Source of the DNA: Microbacterium rhizosphaerae
GTDB lineage: Bacteria; Actinomycetota; Actinomycetes; Actinomycetales; Microbacteriaceae
DNA length: 64,000 nucleotides
Assembly: GCF_034120055.1 (NCBI RefSeq)
Contig: NZ_CP139368.1
Coordinates: 558,001-622,000 of the forward strand
Direction: 5' to 3'
The notes beneath the pieces were generated by a model, which ran no database searches, was not told the DNA's origin, and was given only the letters and a program-made list of their open reading frames with translations. Both the position numbers and the translations under genes were made by a program. This document shows positions 1 to 7,747 of this stretch, one piece after another (position 1 is the stretch's first letter; every line of letters starts with the position of its first letter).

Positions 1-190
1 CGGTGCCGGAGCCTGCGCCACTCCGCGGCCCCGGAACCCGCGCAGCGGCTGTGAAACGGGACACAATACTCCGGCTGCGTTCATGACCGCGTCCCCCATG
101 TTTCCTACTTCGCATGGAGAAAATCTGCATTACCGTCATCCCAGGTCGCCTGGCTGAGGCGGTCTCAGGATGCGACAGAGGAATGTTCGG

Positions 191-871
191 ATGAAGAAGA
201 TGACCATGATTCAAGCGGCGCTGCTTACCAGCATCGTCGTCATCGGTCTCGGTGCCACCGACGCGCAAGCGGCGACGTCGGCACCGACCGGCACTACGAC
301 GAGCGGGGTGTGGGCCGTGGTAACGAAGAACGGCGCAGTTCCGCTAGCACCCGGGGCAATCCACATGACGCCACCCCCAAAGAACACGCCGAAAGCTAAG
401 CAAAGCACGGGCGGCGCCACACCATTCCTTCTCGATCCCGGCGCATCGTTCATGTGCTTGACGGTCGGCGAAGAAGGCCTTGACATCAGGGACTATGACT
501 TCTACTGGAACGGGGGTACGCAGAGCATCTCCTTGCTATGCGGTACAAGCGCGTACGGTTACAGGCACATCATGAATGAACACGAGGGCGACTGGGAGGC
601 GGTACAGAGGGCAGCTGGGGACTCCGGCGCGGACTACTCGTGGGACGACCTGATGTCCAACGGGATCGAAGCCTCCATCACCTACCCGACCTGGATAACC
701 GGCCCGGACAGCAGTAACAAGTTCTGCGGAGAGTCATCATTGGCTTGGTTTCCGAACGGCGATCCCAACTCGACGCCAACGTATGTGCAGCGCGTCGAGA
801 CGATCCGGTCGAACAACAACAAGACCGTCATCACCTCCTTCCCCATCACCCCGACCGCACCGGGCTGTTAG
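191..871 (+). CDS. secreted protein, candidate toxin-like C-terminal domain
   Basis: A 226-aa exported protein of unknown function. The N-terminus is a Sec signal: basic MKKMT, a hydrophobic stretch to about residue 27, and a likely AQA|A cleavage. A Pro/Thr/Lys-rich linker follows to about residue 80, then a Cys-containing globular domain with a GYRHIMNEHEGDW motif. The His-rich GYRHI..H pattern and the small gene 16 nt downstream resemble polymorphic toxin/immunity pairs, but I assign no activity. An in-frame ATG at 170 would add seven residues; 191 gives the better signal peptide. The left end of the 3,658-bp duplication falls inside the gene at 432, so only this copy keeps its signal peptide. 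Confidence 0.7.
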   Translation: MKKMTMIQAALLTSIVVIGLGATDAQAATSAPTGTTTSGVWAVVTKNGAVPLAPGAIHMTPPPKNTPKAKQSTGGATPFLLDPGASFMCLTVGEEGLDIRDYDFYWNGGTQSISLLCGTSAYGYRHIMNEHEGDWEAVQRAAGDSGADYSWDDLMSNGIEASITYPTWITGPDSSNKFCGESSLAWFPNGDPNSTPTYVQRVETIRSNNNKTVITSFPITPTAPGC

Positions 872-887
872 ACGTACGCGATCGAAC

Positions 888-1271
888 ATGACACGAACAA
901 TCCGAATGTTCCCCGATTCCGGGGTCGACTGGCCGTTCTGGGAGACCAGCAACGGACCCTCACAGCCCTCGCCCGCCGACCTCGGACTATCTGCCGAAGT
1001 CACGCGGCGGTTGCGTGATTGGGTGGACTTCTGGCGGATCCACTGTGAGGCTCAGCTGGCGTGGGACGCTGAGACGAACCGTCAGGCTTTCCTAAAGGAC
1101 GGCGAAGAGCTGCGGGCAGCGGTCCTCGACGAGCTCCCGGAGGGCTTCGAAGTGACGCTGCTGCCAGGGATCTCAGGAACGGGGGAACCTGAGAGTCCGG
1201 CTCTGCCGCCCGCGAAGCGCAAGTCAGACCGGGGCCCTGGCATCTGGACGATACCTAATAAGAACCGATAG
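888..1271 (+). CDS. small acidic hypothetical protein, possible immunity partner
   Basis: A 127-aa soluble protein without signal or membrane segment. It starts 16 nt after the secreted gene, so the two are probably cotranscribed. The N-terminal half has conserved-looking aromatic patches (DWPFW, DWVDFW), and the C-terminus is a basic, Pro-rich tail. Small acidic cytoplasmic proteins directly downstream of a secreted toxin-like gene are usually immunity proteins; that role is inferred from position only. An identical copy lies at 4546-4929. Confidence 0.6.
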   Translation: MTRTIRMFPDSGVDWPFWETSNGPSQPSPADLGLSAEVTRRLRDWVDFWRIHCEAQLAWDAETNRQAFLKDGEELRAAVLDELPEGFEVTLLPGISGTGEPESPALPPAKRKSDRGPGIWTIPNKNR

Positions 1272-1287
1272 CAGCTCACAACGGTAA

Positions 1288-1668
1288 GAGTCCGCGGCAG
1301 TCGCTACCCGTGCAGTCGGCGTAGACTTATGTACGAATGTCACGCCTTTCACCACCGGCACTGCCTACGGGAACTGCGGCTCGGCCTCGATCACCATCTA
1401 CAGCCTTGGTGCCGGACGGGCCTACATTAGCTGGTCGCTGCACTCCACGAGCGGACCCATCATCTACTACTCGGTAGCGACCCCATACTCGGGTACAGCC
1501 CATGCGGGCAGCTTCTCCTACAGCGGATGGTGGCCAGGTAATGACGCCGCCGGCGGCAACCCGGCAACAACAGGCAGCGGTTACGCCAGCACTTATCTCA
1601 CCGGATCCGTCACTACGGCTCTCTACAACTGCACCGTGTACAACCCGTCGGCGTACACCTACGTTTGA
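1288..1668 (+). pseudogene. start-less 3' fragment of a secreted protein gene
   Basis: An open frame of 126 codons after a TAA at 1285, with no ATG, GTG or TTG usable as a start near its beginning. The residues (CTNVTPF, GNCGSASITIY, ISWSL, SGWWPGND, ending in YNPSAYTYV) are Tyr/Ser/Thr/Gly-rich with spaced cysteines, typical of an exported beta-sandwich protein. It appears to be the 3' end of a secreted-protein gene that has lost its promoter, start and signal peptide. Cassette displacement in a toxin locus would explain this. An identical copy is at 4946-5326. Confidence 0.5.
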
Positions 1669-1712
1669 GTGCCTGCTGACATGGCCTCTGATCTGTTCGT
1701 AGGGTGGCTTTC

Positions 1713-2222
1713 ATGAGCAACGACGAAGGGTCGATGTACTGCGAACCGGTTTCAGACGAAGAGGCCGAGCGGCGGAGGGGAATGATCGCGGAGTTCTACG
1801 CGAGCAACACCCTTCCGCCGCTGTACCGTCTGTCAACGATGGCAGAACACGTCGACTGGGGCACCGCCATCACGGGCGCGCCGACGACAACCACGCAGTC
1901 GCGCTTCATCTTTGAGGCCGACACCCCTCCGGGTCATCGGTTCGAAGTTCATACGGTCGAGTTCGGCACCGTCGAGGAACTCCTCTTCGTCGCCTGGAGC
2001 ACCAACTTCGCCGGTCTTCCCCCCGAAACTCCCACGCCGCCAGCGACCGTCCCTGTAACAATCGCTTCCGAGTCCTATCCGGGACAAGTCCTGGCCACGA
2101 CACCGGATGGATGGGCGGTCTCCGTCCCAGCCCCAGAGCGCACCTTCTTGATAGTGGGTCCACGAGCTCTTCCGAGCTCCCTCTCACTCGTTCAGGCCGT
2201 TGTCGGCACGCCTGCAATGTGA
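1713..2222 (+). CDS. hypothetical protein, possible second immunity protein
   Basis: A 169-aa soluble protein that I do not recognise. The ATG at 1713 has AGGGTGG just upstream; a GTG at 1704 in the same frame is less likely. The sequence begins acidic (DEEAERRR), has a mixed beta-rich middle and a Pro-rich linker (PPETPTPPATVP). It follows the start-less secreted fragment by 44 nt, the position an immunity gene would take. An identical copy is at 5371-5880. Confidence 0.55.
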   Translation: MSNDEGSMYCEPVSDEEAERRRGMIAEFYASNTLPPLYRLSTMAEHVDWGTAITGAPTTTTQSRFIFEADTPPGHRFEVHTVEFGTVEELLFVAWSTNFAGLPPETPTPPATVPVTIASESYPGQVLATTPDGWAVSVPAPERTFLIVGPRALPSSLSLVQAVVGTPAM

Positions 2223-2317
2223 CCAGGAAAGTGCGCTAGCGAAACGCCAGGGCAACAGCTGCCGGTCAAGTCCTTTTGAGTGGTGTATTCGCTCATGTGT
2301 GATCCCTCGCCTGGTTG

Positions 2318-2559
2318 TTATGCGGTGAGGGCGCGGTAGTCGGGCTCGGGGACCTCCTCGTCGGCTGGTTGGGGTTCGCCGACGCGGCGGGCGCGGCTGA
2401 GCGCGTCGAGGCCGAGGTAGCGGCGCTGCTCGGCCCACTCGTCGTGCTGCTCGGCGAGGACCGCGCCGACGAGGCGGATGATCGCCTCCCGGTTGGGGAA
2501 GATGCCCACGACGTCGGTGCGGCGGCGGATCTCCCGGTTCAGCCGCTCGGTGGGGTTGT
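2318..2559 (-). pseudogene. IS256-family transposase, C-terminal fragment (copy 1)
   Basis: The minus strand encodes the last 80 residues of an IS256/Mutator-type DDE transposase, from [14 protein letters not shown] through [13 protein letters not shown] to a TAA at 2318. This segment carries the third acidic catalytic residue of the family. The reading frame is broken at 2560 by the IS110 left end. The matching upstream part of the protein is at 7748-8512. The base order across the two flanks (GGGTTGTT and CGACCAGAT) restores the expected IWSNNPTER. Confidence 0.85.
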
Positions 2560-2823
2560 TACCGGGTATGAAAGTCGTGGGTGCCTCACGTGTTCGTCTG
2601 GCTGGCTGGGTCCTCGGGCTTGGTTCTACGGTGAGACCGTCCGGAACAGGGGCTCCTAGGGAAATCGGTATGGGCAGGCCGTTCTTGATCGATGGGCTGA
2701 GCGCCCGAATTGTTAGATGGCCGCCCTTGCGACTTGTCCGGCTGCGCCGTGAGCGCGAATCCGTAGGTGTCGGTTGCCCAACCCTTTCCCGCCTCAAAGA
2801 ACGAGTGGGGAGAGGAACGCATC
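2560..2823 (+). ncRNA. IS110 left-end non-coding segment, candidate bridge RNA locus
   Basis: 264 bp between the left terminus and the transposase start with no convincing coding frame. IS110-group elements transcribe a structured bridge RNA from this segment, with loops that pair to the donor ends and to the target. I see the correct placement and length but did not fold it or define guide loops. The 3' end holds the transposase ribosome-binding site (GAGAGGA before the ATG at 2824). Confidence 0.5.
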
Positions 2824-4077
2824 ATGCCGAGATTCATCGGTTTGGACGTGCACCGCGACTTCGCGCAGATCGCGATCGTCGAGGCCGGGGTGGTGGTCGA
2901 TGCCGGCAGGGTGGATTGCCGGCCGGAAGCGCTGCGGGCGTGGGCTGCTCAGCTGACCGTGGATGATCAGGTCGCTTTGGAGGCGACGGGCAACAGTGAC
3001 GCGATCGCTGGACTGTTGTCACAACACGCGGGACGGGTGGTGGTGTCCAACCCGCTGAAGACGCGTGCGATCGCGGAAGCGAAGATCAAGACCGACAAGG
3101 TCGACGCGAGGATCCTCGCGCAGCTGCTCGCGGTGGACTTCCTGCCACCGGTCTGGCTGCCCGATGATCGCACCGCGATGCTGCGACGGATGAGCACGGC
3201 GAGAGCGAGTCTGGTCAGACAGCGCACGCAGACCAAGAACCGGGTGCATGCGGTGCTGCACCGGAACCTGATGCCGCGGCCACCTGCCACAGACCTGTTC
3301 GGCAAGACCGGACGGGCATGGCTCGAGACGCTGCCGCTGCCGAAGGACGAGCAGGACGCGGTCACGTCGCTGCTGCGACAGCTCGACTTCCTCAACACCG
3401 AGCTCGCCGCGGCGGACCGGGCGATCGCGCAGCAGGTGGTCGGCGACCAGGCGGTGCGCAGGCTGATGACCATCCCCGGCGTGGACGTGATCGTCGCGGT
3501 ATCGATCATCGCCGCGGTCGGCGACTTCTCCCGGTTCGAGTCTCCCGACAAGCTCGTGGCGTATCTCGGGCTGCATCCGAAGGTCCGGCAGTCGGGGAAC
3601 TCACCGGCGATCCACTCCCACATCACCAAGACGGGACGTGCGTCGACGAGAGGGATGCTGGTCGAGGCGGCATGGGTCGCGGCGAAAGCACCCGGACCGC
3701 TGCGGGCGTTCTACCACCGCGTCAAGAACCGGCGCGGGTTCCAAATCGCCGTGGTCGCGACCGCGCGCAAGATGCTCGTGCTCGCCTGGCACCTGGTCAC
3801 CAAGGACGAGGACTACGCGTTCGCCCGGCCCAGCCTGGTCGCGTTCAAGCGCCGCAAACTCGAGCTGGCCGCCGGCGCCCCGAGAGACTCCCGCCGCGGA
3901 GCGGGCTACGACTACAACGACAAGCAGCTGCGCCGTTTCGAACGAGAACTGGTCCAGAAGAGCGAGCAGGCCTACGAACGCCTCGTCGCAAGCTGGCAAC
4001 CATCCCGGCCGGCGGGCGCCGACCGGATCGACTTCCACCCCACCCCCGAGACGGAGACCACACCCGCGAGGACTTGA
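2824..4077 (+). CDS. IS110-family DEDD transposase (copy 1)
   Basis: A 417-aa recombinase. The N-terminal RuvC-like domain has D8 in GLDVH, E53 in ALEATG, and D91/D94 in KTDKVDA. The middle region is helical. The C-terminal Tnp domain (about residues 210-300) has IPGV, YLGLHPKV and a GRAST motif with S274 as the likely catalytic serine. The start at 2824 has GAGAGGA upstream. The length and all signature residues suggest an active enzyme. In the family this protein uses a bridge RNA to join element ends to a target without hydrolytic cutting. The stop lies about 12 bp from the element's right end. Confidence 0.93.
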   Translation: MPRFIGLDVHRDFAQIAIVEAGVVVDAGRVDCRPEALRAWAAQLTVDDQVALEATGNSDAIAGLLSQHAGRVVVSNPLKTRAIAEAKIKTDKVDARILAQLLAVDFLPPVWLPDDRTAMLRRMSTARASLVRQRTQTKNRVHAVLHRNLMPRPPATDLFGKTGRAWLETLPLPKDEQDAVTSLLRQLDFLNTELAAADRAIAQQVVGDQAVRRLMTIPGVDVIVAVSIIAAVGDFSRFESPDKLVAYLGLHPKVRQSGNSPAIHSHITKTGRASTRGMLVEAAWVAAKAPGPLRAFYHRVKNRRGFQIAVVATARKMLVLAWHLVTKDEDYAFARPSLVAFKRRKLELAAGAPRDSRRGAGYDYNDKQLRRFERELVQKSEQAYERLVASWQPSRPAGADRIDFHPTPETETTPART

Positions 4078-4109
4078 CTATTTCATCCGTCGATCCCGGC
4101 GCATCGTTC

Positions 4110-4529
4110 ATGTGCTTGACGGTCGGCGAAGAAGGCCTTGACATCAGGGACTATGACTTCTACTGGAACGGGGGTACGCAGAGCATCTCCTTGCTATGCG
4201 GTACAAGCGCGTACGGTTACAGGCACATCATGAATGAACACGAGGGCGACTGGGAGGCGGTACAGAGGGCAGCTGGGGACTCCGGCGCGGACTACTCGTG
4301 GGACGACCTGATGTCCAACGGGATCGAAGCCTCCATCACCTACCCGACCTGGATAACCGGCCCGGACAGCAGTAACAAGTTCTGCGGAGAGTCATCATTG
4401 GCTTGGTTTCCGAACGGCGATCCCAACTCGACGCCAACGTATGTGCAGCGCGTCGAGACGATCCGGTCGAACAACAACAAGACCGTCATCACCTCCTTCC
4501 CCATCACCCCGACCGCACCGGGCTGTTAG
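4110..4529 (+). pseudogene. duplicated 3' part of the secreted protein gene, no signal peptide
   Basis: Residues identical to the C-terminal domain of the 191-871 protein, but the preceding DNA is the IS110 right end, so promoter, start and signal peptide are missing. The first in-frame ATG (4110) would give 139 aa without export. The partner gene follows intact at 4546. The result resembles the orphan toxin-tip plus immunity cassettes found downstream of CDI and Rhs genes, here produced by a mobile element. Confidence 0.75.
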
Positions 4530-4545
4530 ACGTACGCGATCGAAC

Positions 4546-4929
4546 ATGACACGAACAATCCGAATGTTCCCCGATTCCGGGGTCGACTGGCCGTTCTGGG
4601 AGACCAGCAACGGACCCTCACAGCCCTCGCCCGCCGACCTCGGACTATCTGCCGAAGTCACGCGGCGGTTGCGTGATTGGGTGGACTTCTGGCGGATCCA
4701 CTGTGAGGCTCAGCTGGCGTGGGACGCTGAGACGAACCGTCAGGCTTTCCTAAAGGACGGCGAAGAGCTGCGGGCAGCGGTCCTCGACGAGCTCCCGGAG
4801 GGCTTCGAAGTGACGCTGCTGCCAGGGATCTCAGGAACGGGGGAACCTGAGAGTCCGGCTCTGCCGCCCGCGAAGCGCAAGTCAGACCGGGGCCCTGGCA
4901 TCTGGACGATACCTAATAAGAACCGATAG
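4546..4929 (+). CDS. small acidic hypothetical protein (copy 2)
   Basis: Identical 127-aa copy of the gene at 888-1271. It now lies downstream of the IS110 right end and the truncated secreted fragment, so its expression would depend on read-through from the transposase gene or a local promoter. Immunity function is inferred from position only. Confidence 0.55.
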   Translation: MTRTIRMFPDSGVDWPFWETSNGPSQPSPADLGLSAEVTRRLRDWVDFWRIHCEAQLAWDAETNRQAFLKDGEELRAAVLDELPEGFEVTLLPGISGTGEPESPALPPAKRKSDRGPGIWTIPNKNR

Positions 4930-4945
4930 CAGCTCACAACGGTAA

Positions 4946-5326
4946 GAGTCCGCGGCAGTCGCTACCCGTGCAGTCGGCGTAGACTTATGTACGAATGTCA
5001 CGCCTTTCACCACCGGCACTGCCTACGGGAACTGCGGCTCGGCCTCGATCACCATCTACAGCCTTGGTGCCGGACGGGCCTACATTAGCTGGTCGCTGCA
5101 CTCCACGAGCGGACCCATCATCTACTACTCGGTAGCGACCCCATACTCGGGTACAGCCCATGCGGGCAGCTTCTCCTACAGCGGATGGTGGCCAGGTAAT
5201 GACGCCGCCGGCGGCAACCCGGCAACAACAGGCAGCGGTTACGCCAGCACTTATCTCACCGGATCCGTCACTACGGCTCTCTACAACTGCACCGTGTACA
5301 ACCCGTCGGCGTACACCTACGTTTGA
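4946..5326 (+). pseudogene. start-less secreted fragment (copy 2)
   Basis: Identical to 1288-1668: an open frame without a usable start codon, encoding the Tyr/Ser/Gly-rich C-terminal part of an exported protein. Confidence 0.5.
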
Positions 5327-5370
5327 GTGCCTGCTGACATGGCCTCTGATCTGTTCGTAGGGTGGCTTTC

Positions 5371-5880
5371 ATGAGCAACGACGAAGGGTCGATGTACTGC
5401 GAACCGGTTTCAGACGAAGAGGCCGAGCGGCGGAGGGGAATGATCGCGGAGTTCTACGCGAGCAACACCCTTCCGCCGCTGTACCGTCTGTCAACGATGG
5501 CAGAACACGTCGACTGGGGCACCGCCATCACGGGCGCGCCGACGACAACCACGCAGTCGCGCTTCATCTTTGAGGCCGACACCCCTCCGGGTCATCGGTT
5601 CGAAGTTCATACGGTCGAGTTCGGCACCGTCGAGGAACTCCTCTTCGTCGCCTGGAGCACCAACTTCGCCGGTCTTCCCCCCGAAACTCCCACGCCGCCA
5701 GCGACCGTCCCTGTAACAATCGCTTCCGAGTCCTATCCGGGACAAGTCCTGGCCACGACACCGGATGGATGGGCGGTCTCCGTCCCAGCCCCAGAGCGCA
5801 CCTTCTTGATAGTGGGTCCACGAGCTCTTCCGAGCTCCCTCTCACTCGTTCAGGCCGTTGTCGGCACGCCTGCAATGTGA
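5371..5880 (+). CDS. hypothetical protein (copy 2 of the 169-aa gene)
   Basis: Identical copy of the gene at 1713-2222, with the same AGGGTGG ribosome-binding site. Function unknown; a possible immunity protein by position. Confidence 0.55.
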   Translation: MSNDEGSMYCEPVSDEEAERRRGMIAEFYASNTLPPLYRLSTMAEHVDWGTAITGAPTTTTQSRFIFEADTPPGHRFEVHTVEFGTVEELLFVAWSTNFAGLPPETPTPPATVPVTIASESYPGQVLATTPDGWAVSVPAPERTFLIVGPRALPSSLSLVQAVVGTPAM

Positions 5881-5975
5881 CCAGGAAAGTGCGCTAGCGA
5901 AACGCCAGGGCAACAGCTGCCGGTCAAGTCCTTTTGAGTGGTGTATTCGCTCATGTGTGATCCCTCGCCTGGTTG

Positions 5976-6217
5976 TTATGCGGTGAGGGCGCGGTAGTCG
6001 GGCTCGGGGACCTCCTCGTCGGCTGGTTGGGGTTCGCCGACGCGGCGGGCGCGGCTGAGCGCGTCGAGGCCGAGGTAGCGGCGCTGCTCGGCCCACTCGT
6101 CGTGCTGCTCGGCGAGGACCGCGCCGACGAGGCGGATGATCGCCTCCCGGTTGGGGAAGATGCCCACGACGTCGGTGCGGCGGCGGATCTCCCGGTTCAG
6201 CCGCTCGGTGGGGTTGT
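5976..6217 (-). pseudogene. IS256-family transposase, C-terminal fragment (copy 2)
   Basis: Duplicate of 2318-2559, ending at the left end of the second IS110 copy. Together with 7748-8512 it makes the interrupted IS256 gene, so this is the copy still in its original setting. Confidence 0.85.
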
Positions 6218-6481
6218 TACCGGGTATGAAAGTCGTGGGTGCCTCACGTGTTCGTCTGGCTGGCTGGGTCCTCGGGCTTGGTTCTACGGTGAGACCGTCC
6301 GGAACAGGGGCTCCTAGGGAAATCGGTATGGGCAGGCCGTTCTTGATCGATGGGCTGAGCGCCCGAATTGTTAGATGGCCGCCCTTGCGACTTGTCCGGC
6401 TGCGCCGTGAGCGCGAATCCGTAGGTGTCGGTTGCCCAACCCTTTCCCGCCTCAAAGAACGAGTGGGGAGAGGAACGCATC
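6218..6481 (+). ncRNA. IS110 left-end non-coding segment, candidate bridge RNA (copy 2)
   Basis: Second copy of the 264-bp left-end segment. This copy sits beside both halves of the true target, so a target-guide loop should be searched against its flanks. Confidence 0.5.
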
Positions 6482-7735
6482 ATGCCGAGATTCATCGGTT
6501 TGGACGTGCACCGCGACTTCGCGCAGATCGCGATCGTCGAGGCCGGGGTGGTGGTCGATGCCGGCAGGGTGGATTGCCGGCCGGAAGCGCTGCGGGCGTG
6601 GGCTGCTCAGCTGACCGTGGATGATCAGGTCGCTTTGGAGGCGACGGGCAACAGTGACGCGATCGCTGGACTGTTGTCACAACACGCGGGACGGGTGGTG
6701 GTGTCCAACCCGCTGAAGACGCGTGCGATCGCGGAAGCGAAGATCAAGACCGACAAGGTCGACGCGAGGATCCTCGCGCAGCTGCTCGCGGTGGACTTCC
6801 TGCCACCGGTCTGGCTGCCCGATGATCGCACCGCGATGCTGCGACGGATGAGCACGGCGAGAGCGAGTCTGGTCAGACAGCGCACGCAGACCAAGAACCG
6901 GGTGCATGCGGTGCTGCACCGGAACCTGATGCCGCGGCCACCTGCCACAGACCTGTTCGGCAAGACCGGACGGGCATGGCTCGAGACGCTGCCGCTGCCG
7001 AAGGACGAGCAGGACGCGGTCACGTCGCTGCTGCGACAGCTCGACTTCCTCAACACCGAGCTCGCCGCGGCGGACCGGGCGATCGCGCAGCAGGTGGTCG
7101 GCGACCAGGCGGTGCGCAGGCTGATGACCATCCCCGGCGTGGACGTGATCGTCGCGGTATCGATCATCGCCGCGGTCGGCGACTTCTCCCGGTTCGAGTC
7201 TCCCGACAAGCTCGTGGCGTATCTCGGGCTGCATCCGAAGGTCCGGCAGTCGGGGAACTCACCGGCGATCCACTCCCACATCACCAAGACGGGACGTGCG
7301 TCGACGAGAGGGATGCTGGTCGAGGCGGCATGGGTCGCGGCGAAAGCACCCGGACCGCTGCGGGCGTTCTACCACCGCGTCAAGAACCGGCGCGGGTTCC
7401 AAATCGCCGTGGTCGCGACCGCGCGCAAGATGCTCGTGCTCGCCTGGCACCTGGTCACCAAGGACGAGGACTACGCGTTCGCCCGGCCCAGCCTGGTCGC
7501 GTTCAAGCGCCGCAAACTCGAGCTGGCCGCCGGCGCCCCGAGAGACTCCCGCCGCGGAGCGGGCTACGACTACAACGACAAGCAGCTGCGCCGTTTCGAA
7601 CGAGAACTGGTCCAGAAGAGCGAGCAGGCCTACGAACGCCTCGTCGCAAGCTGGCAACCATCCCGGCCGGCGGGCGCCGACCGGATCGACTTCCACCCCA
7701 CCCCCGAGACGGAGACCACACCCGCGAGGACTTGA
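6482..7735 (+). CDS. IS110-family DEDD transposase (copy 2)
   Basis: Identical 417-aa copy of the transposase at 2824-4077, with the same DEDD residues and GRAST serine motif. It ends at a TGA about 12 bp before the TCGA that borders the IS256 remnant. Confidence 0.93.
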   Translation: MPRFIGLDVHRDFAQIAIVEAGVVVDAGRVDCRPEALRAWAAQLTVDDQVALEATGNSDAIAGLLSQHAGRVVVSNPLKTRAIAEAKIKTDKVDARILAQLLAVDFLPPVWLPDDRTAMLRRMSTARASLVRQRTQTKNRVHAVLHRNLMPRPPATDLFGKTGRAWLETLPLPKDEQDAVTSLLRQLDFLNTELAAADRAIAQQVVGDQAVRRLMTIPGVDVIVAVSIIAAVGDFSRFESPDKLVAYLGLHPKVRQSGNSPAIHSHITKTGRASTRGMLVEAAWVAAKAPGPLRAFYHRVKNRRGFQIAVVATARKMLVLAWHLVTKDEDYAFARPSLVAFKRRKLELAAGAPRDSRRGAGYDYNDKQLRRFERELVQKSEQAYERLVASWQPSRPAGADRIDFHPTPETETTPART

Positions 7736-7747
7736 CTATTTCATCCG

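Larger units (their letters stand above)
432..4089. repeat. tandem direct repeat, unit 1 (3,658 bp)
   Basis: Bases 432-4093 recur at 4090-7751 with a constant offset of 3,658 and no difference seen. The left border is TCGA inside the secreted gene (432-435). The internal junction is TCGA (4090-4093) at the right end of the IS110 element. The last TCGA is at 7748-7751. The unit carries the 3' part of the secreted gene, its partner, the start-less fragment, the 169-aa gene, the IS256 3' fragment and one IS110 element. Confidence 0.95.
2560..4089 (+). mobile_element. IS110-family insertion sequence, copy 1
   Basis: About 1,530 bp: a 264-bp non-coding left end, one DEDD transposase gene and only about 12 bp after its stop. 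No terminal inverted repeats or long target duplication are visible, as expected for IS110. The long non-coding left end places it in the IS110 group, where the guide RNA is made upstream of the recombinase, rather than IS1111. The borders are deduced from the two halves of the IS256 transposase it splits; the right end could include up to TCGA at 4090-4093. Confidence 0.85.
4090..7747. repeat. tandem direct repeat, unit 2 (3,658 bp)
   Basis: Second copy of the unit at 432. It is followed by TCGA (7748-7751) and then the 5' part of the interrupted IS256 transposase, which is the original right flank of the IS110 insertion. This right border is therefore the ancestral one, and 4090 is the novel junction made by the duplication. 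Confidence 0.95.
6218..7747 (+). mobile_element. IS110-family insertion sequence, copy 2
   Basis: Identical to the element at 2560-4089. Both flanks here are IS256 transposase sequence, so this is the ancestral insertion site. The inferred empty target reads GGGTTGTT followed by CGACCAGAT. Confidence 0.85.

Noticed and set aside
1..169. Coding end of an upstream gene at the left edge
   Set aside because: Short open stretches only; nothing recognisable and no clear stop context.
2680..2700. TTGATCGA in the IS110 left end as a guide matching TCGATC at the 432 junction
   Set aside because: The match is 6 bases around a common GATC-type word, and it fits the original target less well. Without a folded RNA it is not evidence.
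3318..4529. 403-codon plus-strand frame running through IS110 into the duplicated secreted domain
   Set aside because: The first part is an out-of-frame shadow of the transposase; only the final segment is protein-like. No start or ribosome-binding site supports a fusion product.
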